Under the pieces are notes generated by a model, which saw nothing but the letters and a program-made list of their open reading frames with translations, was not told the DNA's origin and searched no databases. A stretch of DNA of 64,000 nt from DATEMU01 sp964414585 (GTDB lineage: Bacteria; Planctomycetota; Phycisphaerae; UBA1845; UTPLA1), in contig CAYPXR010000069.1 in NCBI GenBank assembly GCA_964414585.1, positions 1-64,000 of the forward strand. Reading direction: 5' to 3'. How positions within the stretch are numbered: the first letter of the stretch is position 1; each line of letters starts with the position of its first letter. Below, piece after piece: positions 35,356 to 42,668 of the stretch. The position numbers and the translations under genes were made by a program.

Positions 35356-36321
35356 ATGAATCCCAGGACTCGACGGACTGCCTTTACGTTGATCGAACTG
35401 CTCACCGTAATGGCCATTATCACGCTGCTCATCGGCATCCTGACGCCGGCGCTCGGCGCCGCTCGCGACCGTGCCCGGGCGACGGCTGTTCGCGCGCAGT
35501 TGAACGCGATGGATGTGGGATTGGATGGATTTGCCGGCGATCACGGCGATTATCCGCCATCGAACGCAGCGCTCTATGCCCGTGACATTAACAATCCGGA
35601 CACGGCCCCGGGAAATTTGGCGGCGTGGGAAGTTGGCACTTCCGCTTCGCCGCTCCAGGGGGCGCATCTTCTGGTGGATGCCCTGGTCGGTCGTGATTTT
35701 CTGGGCTACGACCCCAAGGCGCCGAACGCGGGCGCGCCCGCCAACTACAATCGGTGGGAACCCACCAACGATCGAGAAAAACCCTATATCTCACCCGACG
35801 GCGTGGACGTCACATCGGTGAATGCTCCTCCGGAGGATGCCGGCGGCGTCAACCCCGACCTCGCGAAGGCCCAGCCCACCATCGATAATGTGGTCTGTCG
35901 CGTCTTCCGCGACAAGTTCGGCTGGCCAATCATTTACTACCGCGCGAGCCCAACGGCCAATCAGAACACGCCGATCGTCCAGACCACCAGCCCGCCTTCC
36001 ACTTATTACGGAAACGGGGTGTACGACGGCTTTGATAACGAAGTCTTCACCAGTTACGGCGGCACGAATCCCCACAAGATCAAAGACGCCAATGTGGGAT
36101 TGGACGTCGTGGCCAATTATGGCACGAGTCTAACCAACCAATTCGCCGAGTTCATCCGCTCGCTTCGTGCGTCGACCTATGACACGGTGAATCCGGACCA
36201 GATCATCAGGCCTCGACCGGTGAAAGCCGATCGGGATATCCTGCTATCGGCCGGCAAGGACGGCATCTACGGAACGGCCGACGACGTGGCCAACTTCTCG
36301 GTGTTGTCGACCGAACGATAA
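35356..36321 (+). CDS. GspG-like major pseudopilin
   Basis: 321 residues. GGAGGA at 35342 and a short leader: MNPRTRRTAFTLIELLTVMA with Glu5 in place, the most canonical prepilin in the locus. Following helix GAARDRARATAVRAQLNAM. The C-terminus has LSAGKDGIYGTADDVANF, the calcium-loop type end of GspG/PulG-like pseudopilins. Longer than GspG (about 150 residues) by an inserted region. A strong terminator follows. Confidence 0.88.
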   Translation: MNPRTRRTAFTLIELLTVMAIITLLIGILTPALGAARDRARATAVRAQLNAMDVGLDGFAGDHGDYPPSNAALYARDINNPDTAPGNLAAWEVGTSASPLQGAHLLVDALVGRDFLGYDPKAPNAGAPANYNRWEPTNDREKPYISPDGVDVTSVNAPPEDAGGVNPDLAKAQPTIDNVVCRVFRDKFGWPIIYYRASPTANQNTPIVQTTSPPSTYYGNGVYDGFDNEVFTSYGGTNPHKIKDANVGLDVVANYGTSLTNQFAEFIRSLRASTYDTVNPDQIIRPRPVKADRDILLSAGKDGIYGTADDVANFSVLSTER

Positions 36322-36369
36322 TACGCCGAGGCGGAAACGTCACTCATCGTCCAAGCCCGCAATCAACAA

Positions 36370-36408
36370 GAAAGCCCCAAGCATCTGCCTGGGGCTTTCT
36401 TCTTTTTT
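36370..36408 (+). terminator. Rho-independent terminator after the pseudopilin locus
   Basis: GAAAGCCCC AAGCATCTGCCT GGGGCTTTC stem-loop at 36370-36399, followed by TTCTTTTTT. A perfect 9-bp stem. Confidence 0.88.
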
Positions 36409-36421
36409 CCCCGGAAGAATC

Positions 36422-36655
36422 TTAATGGCGCGAACGTCGACCAGCGCCGTTCATCGTTTCAAGACTGGTCACCAGCAGCAATTCAATGGTTTCAGAGGAT
36501 TCGCCTGCGGTGTAAACAACGGCCGTACGTCCACCCGGAGACCGCGCGATGAAGTCCGGATGTTTCACGTCCACATGTCGGCCGTCTGCCAGGTGAATTC
36601 GAAACGGCCGAAAGGGCTGCGATCGGATATGGCGGACAAGTTGCTCAGTGGTCAT
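36422..36655 (-). CDS. Small conserved-looking protein of unknown function
   Basis: 77 residues from ATG 36655, with GGGGACAGG upstream. MTTEQLVRHIRSQPFRPFRI, HLADGRHVDVKHPDFIARSP and GGRTAVVYTAGES match a small protein type I recall as common in planctomycete genomes, without known role. It may have its own promoter (TATAAT at 36709-36704 on this strand). Confidence 0.65.
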   Translation of the reverse strand: MTTEQLVRHIRSQPFRPFRIHLADGRHVDVKHPDFIARSPGGRTAVVYTAGESSETIELLLVTSLETMNGAGRRSRH

Positions 36656-36703
36656 TGGCCTGTCCCCAATAGAATCACACGAGATCAATAACGACTTATC
36701 CCT

Positions 36704-36709
36704 ATTATA
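36704..36709 (-). promoter_or_regulatory. Consensus -10 box for the small gene, overlapping the activase stop codon
   Basis: TATAAT on the minus strand; the activase stop TAA lies within it. A -35 is weak (GAAATT or AAATTG at 16-17 bp). Confidence 0.35.
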
Positions 36710-39700
36710 CACCCACGACGGCGGCAATTTCCACGCGCGACGTGGAAGGGATGAGACCATTGGGCCAAGCTCGGGAGCGCAGCTCGCGCTCCAGTTCCGC
36801 CAGATGCGCCTCGATCTCCGCCATCTTGTGCTTGCGGCGGACGAGCTTCTCGCGATGCCGGCGGAGGAAATACGCGATCGTCTCGATTCGAATCTTGATC
36901 GAGCCGGTCGGCTTGTTCTCGTCGATGTCCTTGAAGCAGAAATAGGGCGTGCCGCTGTTCTCGATGATCTCCTCGACGACCGTATAGATCGGCGCGTCGT
37001 GGCCGCACTTGAAGCTGGACAGCTCCAGGGCGACGAGGTTCGGGTGCCGCGCGGCGAACTTGGCGGCCCAGATCTTGCGATTCGTGTTCTCGCTGTAGGC
37101 GTTCTTCCAGGCGTCCTCGATGGACAGCGCGCTGGCAAACTCGCCGCGCCGCACCTCCTCGCCGAAGAGCCGGTCGAGAATGTCCGGATCGCGCGGCAGC
37201 GTGTCCATCGTGAAGACCGGAATGCCGAGCTTCTGAAACTCGTCGGGAATCTCGTGGCACACGCCGGGATCGTGGTGATAGGGCCGCGTGAGCAAGACGA
37301 CGCCGATCTCGTCGTTGGCCTCCAGCCGTTCCAGCAGCGTCCGCGCCTGGTTTCGCAGGTCGGCGTTGAACGTGTCGTAGTAATCCCACGCCATGCGGCA
37401 GGCCCGGGCGTTCTCTTCTTCCGAGAGACCGAGCTTGTCGCCGAATTCGTTGAACATCTGCCGCGCGAGCAGACCTGGTTCGCTGAAATTGACGAAGGTA
37501 TCCAGATAAACGGTGCCCTTCTCCTTGAACAGGTCCGACTCCTTCGTGAACGCGGCCTTGACTGCTTCCGGCGTCGTCGCGACGGTCGGACAGGCCCGGC
37601 TGCTCTGGATGTTCTCCATGAACGTCGGCAGGCAGTCGATCATCGGGAAGAAGATGTAGTCGAGCGGCTTGTCCTTGTGCTTGTGGTAGAGCAGGTTGTG
37701 GACGTGGGGGATGCCGATCTTGCTCGGGAAGCAGGGATCGATCGCCCCGCGCTTGGCGCCTTCTTTGTAAAGTTCTTCGCTGGTGTAGTCGCTCCAGACG
37801 AGGTTCGCCGCTCGAATGCCGAGCGACTGGAAATAGGCCATGAACCACGGGGCCATCGAGTACATATTGAGCACGCGCGGCATGCCGATGCGGATGTTCT
37901 CGCGGTTCTTCATGAGGGCGATTCGGCGCTCCAGTTCGGCGTGCTTTCGTCCGGCGCCGGGGAAGACAAAGCTCCGCTTTGTTCCAGGAAGTGCAAAGCG
38001 GAGCTTCGCATTACCAGGCAGGGGATCGGCGGCGCTGTCGATCTCGACCGGGGCGAAGGCCTCACGGGCGGCGATCTCGGCGAAGTTCGGGTTCGCCTTC
38101 TTGACCGCGTCGAGACCGGCCTTGATCTCGCGCATGTCGGCGACGTCCTCGACGGTCCCTTTCTCGCAGGTCGCGATGATGAGCCGCTGCTCGCCTTCTT
38201 CGAGCGGGACCTTGGATTTGGATTTCGGCTTCGGCGACGTTGTTCCATCCGCGGCCGCGGCGGTCGCTGAGCCATGCTTGATGCGCGTCGGATGACCCGC
38301 CTCGGGACCGGTCTTGATGATCTGCGTCGTCAGACTGACGAGAACGCCGCTGTCGGCGGCAACAGCCGAGGGCGGCTGTTCTCCATCGCCCGTTTTGACG
38401 TCGATGAACGTGCGAAGGCACTTGTTCTTGCAGAAATAGCAGCGGGTATTCTCTTCCCGCGTGGTTCGGTATTTGATCTTTTGCACACGCTCCAAACCGA
38501 TGAAGCTCGTCCGCTGATCGTTCTCCGTGTACAGCCGGTGCGCCTCGACCGCGCAACCGATCGCGCCCGCCTCGCCACAGAACTTGTGGACGATGATGTT
38601 GGGCTGTTCCGCCATCCCGCGGAACCGGCTGGCGATGAAATCGACCTGGCTCTTGACCGCCGCGAGGTTGTGCTGCGTGCCGCCCTGGAGGACGAACGTC
38701 CTGCCGAGCTTGGCGAGGTTGGGAATCTGCGAGACGTAGAGCCAGATGTTCTTCGGCAGGACGTCGCAAAGCCCGGCCATGATCTCGTTGGGGGCCCAGC
38801 CCTGTCGCTGAAAGTCGACGATGTCGGACTGCATGAAGACCGCGCAGCCGTAGCCGAAGCTCGGCATGGCCTCGGCGCTGAACGCGATGTTGGCGAATTC
38901 TTCGACCTTGAAGCCAAAACCCTGCGCCGTGCTTTGCAGGAAATAGCCGTTGCCCGCCGAGCATTGCGTGTTGAGCTTGAAGTCCTTGACCTGGCCGTTC
39001 TTGAGGATGATGAGCTTGATGTCCTGTCCGCCGACGTCGACGATCACGTCCGTCTCGGGGTAGAAGTGCATGCCCGCCTGGGTATGTGCCACGGTCTCGA
39101 CGAGCGCGACGTCGGCCTTGAGCACGTCTTTCAAAATGTCCTTGGCATAACCGGTCGTGCCGACGCCGAGCACTTCCAGCGTGCAGCCCTGGTCCTCAAT
39201 CTGCTTTTGCAGCAGGGCGAAGATCTCCATCGTGTCTTCGATGGGATTTCCCTTGGAAAGTTGATACGCCTTGGCGACGACGTTCTTCTCCATATCGAGA
39301 AGCACGCCCTTGGTGCTGGTCGATCCGCCGTCGAGACCGACGAAGGCCTGCACGGTCGTGCCGGGCGCGAACGACTTTGCCGTCCACGATTCCTTCTTGT
39401 ACTTTTCTTTGAAGGCCGCGAGTTCGGAATCGTCCTTCCAGAGCCCCTTGCCGCCGGCGGCCTTTTTCTCTTCGACGCGGCCGACGGTGACGTACCACTC
39501 CAGCTCCGCGATGCCGCGATAAACGCCGAAGTCGGGATTGTCCTGTACTTCAATCTTGGCGTATTCGACGGCGCCGAGCGCGGCGAAATACTGCGCGTTA
39601 TCCGGCACGACGATGAGTTCCTCGATCGGCTTCGATTCATCGAACGGCACATTGCGCTCGCGCCAGATCGCCGGGATGTTGTGCCGCCAGCAGTCGCGCA

Positions 39701-40595
39701 TGCCCTTGATGTAGCAATTCGGCCCGCCGAGCAGGAGGACCTGCGGCCGAAGCGTGTGCCCGCGCGTGAGCACGGAGAGGTTTTGCTGGATGATGGACTC
39801 AAAAAGCGACGCCATCAGCTCGTCCGGCGGGACGCCCTGCTTCTGCAGGCCGTTGATGTCCGTCTCTGCGAAGACGCCGCACTTGCCCGCGACGGGGTGC
39901 AGCTTGAGCCCGACGTAGCCCATGTTGCAGAGCTCTTCGGACGGGATCTTGAGCTTGGCGTTGATCTTGTCGATGACCGCGCCGGTGCCGCCGGCGCATT
40001 TGTCGTTCATGCTCGGGATTTTTTTCTTTTTGCCGGTCGTCTCGTCGGCCTTGAAGACGATGATCTTGGCGTCCTGGCCGCCAAGCTCGACGACACTCTG
40101 TACGTCCGGGTACATCTTTTCGACGGAGAGGCTGACGGCGTTGACTTCCTGGACGAACTTCGCCCCGATCCGCTTGCCGATCGACGACCCGCCGCTGCCG
40201 GTCATGAAGACGCGGAACGCATTGCGCGGGACGTCGGCGAATTTCTCTTCGATCGTCCGCAGCATCTCGATGCACTTTTCCGGCTGCTTGGTGTCGTGCC
40301 GCTGATAGTCCTTGTGCAGAATCTCATCCGTGACAGGATCGACGACGACGAACTTGACGGTCGTGCTGCCGACGTCGAGTCCGATGAGCAGGCCCTGGGG
40401 AAACTTGGTCGTCGGAACAAACGGCAGGTCTTCGATAATCGGCTTGGACTTCTCGGCCTTGACGAGGCCGACGTTGAGCTGGACGAAACCGATCGCGGCG
40501 TCCTTCGGCTCGCTCTTGGTCGAGCAGCACCCGCCGGATGAACATCCGCCGCCGGAGTGTCCGTGATCCGCTTCAAGTTTGAACGTGCTACTCAT
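36705..40595 (-). CDS. Acyl-CoA dehydratase activase, two ASKHA domains plus DUF2229 (HgdC/BadF-type)
   Basis: 1296 residues from ATG 40595 (GAGGATTC upstream; the longer frame to 40688 is not needed). A Cys/Gly-rich N-terminus (GGGCSSGGCCS) precedes ASKHA domain 1 (LLIGLDVGSTTVKF at 69-82; cluster cysteine in NDKCAGGTGAVIDKI), ASKHA domain 2 (AFVGLDGGSTSTKG near 418; TQCSAGNGYF), then a DUF2229 region from about 900 (IRIGMPRVLNMYSMAPW). Family activases use ATP to fire an electron into 2-hydroxyacyl-CoA dehydratases or benzoyl-CoA-reductase-like enzymes via a [4Fe-4S] cluster. The dehydratase-like partner is at 42.7 kb. Confidence 0.88.
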   Translation of the reverse strand: MSSTFKLEADHGHSGGGCSSGGCCSTKSEPKDAAIGFVQLNVGLVKAEKSKPIIEDLPFVPTTKFPQGLLIGLDVGSTTVKFVVVDPVTDEILHKDYQRHDTKQPEKCIEMLRTIEEKFADVPRNAFRVFMTGSGGSSIGKRIGAKFVQEVNAVSLSVEKMYPDVQSVVELGGQDAKIIVFKADETTGKKKKIPSMNDKCAGGTGAVIDKINAKLKIPSEELCNMGYVGLKLHPVAGKCGVFAETDINGLQKQGVPPDELMASLFESIIQQNLSVLTRGHTLRPQVLLLGGPNCYIKGMRDCWRHNIPAIWRERNVPFDESKPIEELIVVPDNAQYFAALGAVEYAKIEVQDNPDFGVYRGIAELEWYVTVGRVEEKKAAGGKGLWKDDSELAAFKEKYKKESWTAKSFAPGTTVQAFVGLDGGSTSTKGVLLDMEKNVVAKAYQLSKGNPIEDTMEIFALLQKQIEDQGCTLEVLGVGTTGYAKDILKDVLKADVALVETVAHTQAGMHFYPETDVIVDVGGQDIKLIILKNGQVKDFKLNTQCSAGNGYFLQSTAQGFGFKVEEFANIAFSAEAMPSFGYGCAVFMQSDIVDFQRQGWAPNEIMAGLCDVLPKNIWLYVSQIPNLAKLGRTFVLQGGTQHNLAAVKSQVDFIASRFRGMAEQPNIIVHKFCGEAGAIGCAVEAHRLYTENDQRTSFIGLERVQKIKYRTTREENTRCYFCKNKCLRTFIDVKTGDGEQPPSAVAADSGVLVSLTTQIIKTGPEAGHPTRIKHGSATAAAADGTTSPKPKSKSKVPLEEGEQRLIIATCEKGTVEDVADMREIKAGLDAVKKANPNFAEIAAREAFAPVEIDSAADPLPGNAKLRFALPGTKRSFVFPGAGRKHAELERRIALMKNRENIRIGMPRVLNMYSMAPWFMAYFQSLGIRAANLVWSDYTSEELYKEGAKRGAIDPCFPSKIGIPHVHNLLYHKHKDKPLDYIFFPMIDCLPTFMENIQSSRACPTVATTPEAVKAAFTKESDLFKEKGTVYLDTFVNFSEPGLLARQMFNEFGDKLGLSEEENARACRMAWDYYDTFNADLRNQARTLLERLEANDEIGVVLLTRPYHHDPGVCHEIPDEFQKLGIPVFTMDTLPRDPDILDRLFGEEVRRGEFASALSIEDAWKNAYSENTNRKIWAAKFAARHPNLVALELSSFKCGHDAPIYTVVEEIIENSGTPYFCFKDIDENKPTGSIKIRIETIAYFLRRHREKLVRRKHKMAEIEAHLAELERELRSRAWPNGLIPSTSRVEIAAVVGV

Positions 40596-40607
40596 TATTG
40601 AATCCTC

Positions 40608-40613
40608 TATAAT
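40608..40613 (+). promoter_or_regulatory. Consensus -10 box 7 bp before the small ORF
   Basis: TATAAT followed by GGGGGGT and the ATG at 40621. This spacing would put the transcript start at or next to the start codon. No good -35 is present. Confidence 0.4.
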
Positions 40614-40620
40614 GGGGGGT

Positions 40621-40860
40621 ATGAAGCCCACGATGAGCAAGGCCGATCTTCGCGCTTGGATGGACCGATGGAAGGTCGTGAATGCCATTGAGCGGGAAGA
40701 ACTTCAGAACACACCGATTGAGACCAGGTTTCTGCAAGTCGCCGCCATGATGCGAATGGCTCGCGCGTTTGGCTGGGATGCTGAATCGCAAGGAGAAGTC
40801 GAACAGGTCCGTGAAATATGGGTGCGGCTCAAGAAGAAGGCGGCGCGTGACAAGGGATGA
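40621..40860 (+). CDS. Small protein paired with a nucleotidyltransferase
   Basis: 79 residues. Begins MKPTMSKADLRAWMDRW and continues VVNAIEREELQNTPIETRF, then FGWDAESQGEVEQVREIWVR and a basic end. All-helical by eye. It overlaps the downstream gene by 14 bp, so both are translated together. The layout resembles nucleotidyltransferase toxin-antitoxin modules, but I do not recognise the small protein. Confidence 0.6.
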   Translation: MKPTMSKADLRAWMDRWKVVNAIEREELQNTPIETRFLQVAAMMRMARAFGWDAESQGEVEQVREIWVRLKKKAARDKG

Positions 40861-41470
40861 ATTGCTCAAACCCCTCGAAGGTTCGCTTCGCGACCTGATT
40901 CGGTGGCTGAGCGAGCGCAAGGTTTCGTTCGCCGTGATTGGCGGCGTTGCAGCCGGATTGCAGGGGAAGGGGCGGGCGACCGGTGATGTGGACGCGGTGA
41001 TACTCACCGATGAGTCCAAACTGGATGCATTCATCAAAGACGCGGCGTCTTTTGGCTTTCTACCCCGCATTCCTGACGCGGGCCAATTCGCACGCGACAA
41101 CCGAATCATCCTATTGCACCACGTCGATGACAAAATCGGAATCGACCTCTCCCTGGGCTGTCTCCCATTCGAGATTGACCTGATTTCCCGCGCAGCGCGA
41201 ATAAAGGCATTCGACCTTGAGATACCGGTGGCTCGTCCCGAGGAACTCATCGTCATGAAGCTCCTGCCGTTTCGTGGCCGGGATGTGACCGACATCGAGA
41301 TGCTTTTGGATGCAAACAAGGACGTGGACCTGGACCGCGTGCGAACCGCGGTAAAGGCGTTTGCGGAAGTCCTGGAAAATTCTGAAATCCCCGAGCGGCT
41401 TGAGCAACTTCTGGCCCGGCGGCCGTCAGCGAAGACCGCGAAGAAAAAAATGGAAGGCGATAGCGAGTAA
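40847..41470 (+). CDS. Nucleotidyltransferase-fold protein (MNT/AbiEii-like)
   Basis: 207 residues from GTG 40847, with AAGAAGG upstream, overlapping the previous gene by 14 bp. Pol-beta-type core: FAVIGGVAAGLQGKGRATGD followed by VDAVIL, giving the GG and D-x-D pattern of minimal nucleotidyltransferases; then PEELIVMKLLPFRGRDVTDI, characteristic of the DUF6036/AbiEii-related group. Could be a toxin, an antitoxin or a modifying enzyme. Confidence 0.78.
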   Translation: MTRDELLKPLEGSLRDLIRWLSERKVSFAVIGGVAAGLQGKGRATGDVDAVILTDESKLDAFIKDAASFGFLPRIPDAGQFARDNRIILLHHVDDKIGIDLSLGCLPFEIDLISRAARIKAFDLEIPVARPEELIVMKLLPFRGRDVTDIEMLLDANKDVDLDRVRTAVKAFAEVLENSEIPERLEQLLARRPSAKTAKKKMEGDSE

Positions 41471-41510
41471 ATGGGGGCGCGGGTGCCGTGACTCGCCGGT
41501 TGCCGCACGG

Positions 41511-41569
41511 GCCGCCGACGTGACCGTGATCCGCTTCATGTTGAATGGATTGACTCAATTCATCCTCGG
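41511..41569 (-). pseudogene. Relic of an activase 5' end
   Basis: On the minus strand this reads GAGGAT..TTGAGTCAATCC and encodes IQHEADHGHVGGPCG, against KLEADHGHSGGGCSS at the real activase start (40548-40606). The shared CCGTGATCCGCTTCA is identical on the plus strand. Homology spans about 59 bp, including the ribosome-binding region. The frame continues only through unrelated sequence. Confidence 0.6.
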
Positions 41570-41698
41570 GCAACAGCGGCGCCGTTCAGCGCCGGGGTTT
41601 CACTATTTTTGTCGTTCTCGATACTCATGAAACTCGTGAATTCCGGGCCGCCCTCCGCAAACATCAATATGATTCCGCGTAATCGCGTGGAGCGCCCG

Positions 41699-42643
41699 AT
41701 GGCCGGCCAGGGAATACACGTCGTCACCGGAGCATTCGGCTACTCCGGATCGCGTATTGCACATCGACTTGTGCAACGCGGCATGACCGTTCGCACCCTT
41801 ACCAATTCGAGCCGCGCCCATCCGTTGCTGGGGCGAATCGAGGAGCATCCGCTTTCGTTCGACAATCCCGCAGGGCTGGTTGCATCGCTTCGTGGTGCGG
41901 ACGTTTTGTACAACACCTACTGGATTCGGTTTAACCACGCAGACTTCACGCGCCAACAAGCGATCCACAACAGCGTCAAGCTCTTCGACGCTGTGCGCGA
42001 AGCCGGAATTCGGCGAATCGTCCACGTGAGCATCGCAAATCCGTCGGAAGATTCGCCTTTCGAATATTACCGGGGCAAGGCACGCCTGGAGCGGGCCATT
42101 CTGGAGTCGGGCCTGTCGTATTGCATCCTCCGCCCGGCGGTCCTGTTTGGTGACGAGGACATCCTGATCAACAACATCGCGTGGATACTGCGGAGATTGC
42201 CAGTCTTTGGATTGTTTGGCGACGGGTCCTACGGCCTCCGCCCCATTCATGTCGACAACTTCGCCGACCTTGCGGTGCAACAGGGGTTTGAATCCGCGGA
42301 CGTCATCCTCGATGCCGTGGGGCCGGAGCGTTTCAGCTATCGCGAGCTGGTGGAAACCCTCGCGAGCATATTGAAATTGCGCCGATGGATTCTGCCGATG
42401 CCGCCGGCCATTGGTCATTACATCGGCCGCGCTATCGGGCGCGTGGTCGGCGACATGATTTTGACGCGCGACGAAATCGGCGCAATGATGGCGGGACTGC
42501 TCGACAGCAAGGCGCCGACGACAGGCCCGACGCGGCTGACCGACTGGGCGCGCGCAAATGCCGCGACTCTGGGTCGTTACTATTCGAGTGAATTGTCCCG
42601 CCGATTTGATCGTCATCGAGCTTACGTTGCGCTCCAACGGTGA
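41699..42643 (+). CDS. NAD(P)-dependent dehydrogenase/epimerase of the extended SDR / NmrA type
   Basis: 314 residues from ATG 41699 (GTGGAG upstream); an ATG at 41627 would add 24 residues. The Rossmann loop is HVVTGAFGYSGSRIAHRL. The catalytic Tyr-x3-Lys appears as YYRGKARLERAI, and SIANPSEDSPFEYYRGK matches complex-I-NDUFA9-like and epimerase-like atypical SDRs. Further markers: LRPAVLFGDEDILINNIAW and FGDGSYGLRPIHVDNFADLA. Substrate unknown. Confidence 0.85.
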   Translation: MAGQGIHVVTGAFGYSGSRIAHRLVQRGMTVRTLTNSSRAHPLLGRIEEHPLSFDNPAGLVASLRGADVLYNTYWIRFNHADFTRQQAIHNSVKLFDAVREAGIRRIVHVSIANPSEDSPFEYYRGKARLERAILESGLSYCILRPAVLFGDEDILINNIAWILRRLPVFGLFGDGSYGLRPIHVDNFADLAVQQGFESADVILDAVGPERFSYRELVETLASILKLRRWILPMPPAIGHYIGRAIGRVVGDMILTRDEIGAMMAGLLDSKAPTTGPTRLTDWARANAATLGRYYSSELSRRFDRHRAYVALQR

Positions 42644-42668
42644 TCTTTCCGTACTATTCCCGATTCCC

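Noticed and set aside
23786..36666. Short GGGGACAGG-type strings at 23.79, 24.74 and 36.66 kb
   Set aside because: The shared part is only 9-10 bases; at 23.79 kb it codes for the normal NAD kinase C-terminus, so no repeat family is claimed.
38274..40541. 755-codon open frame on the plus strand opposite the activase gene
   Set aside because: Antisense to a gene with clear ASKHA domains; the protein is low-complexity Asp/Val/Arg-rich, as produced by reading high-GC codons backwards.
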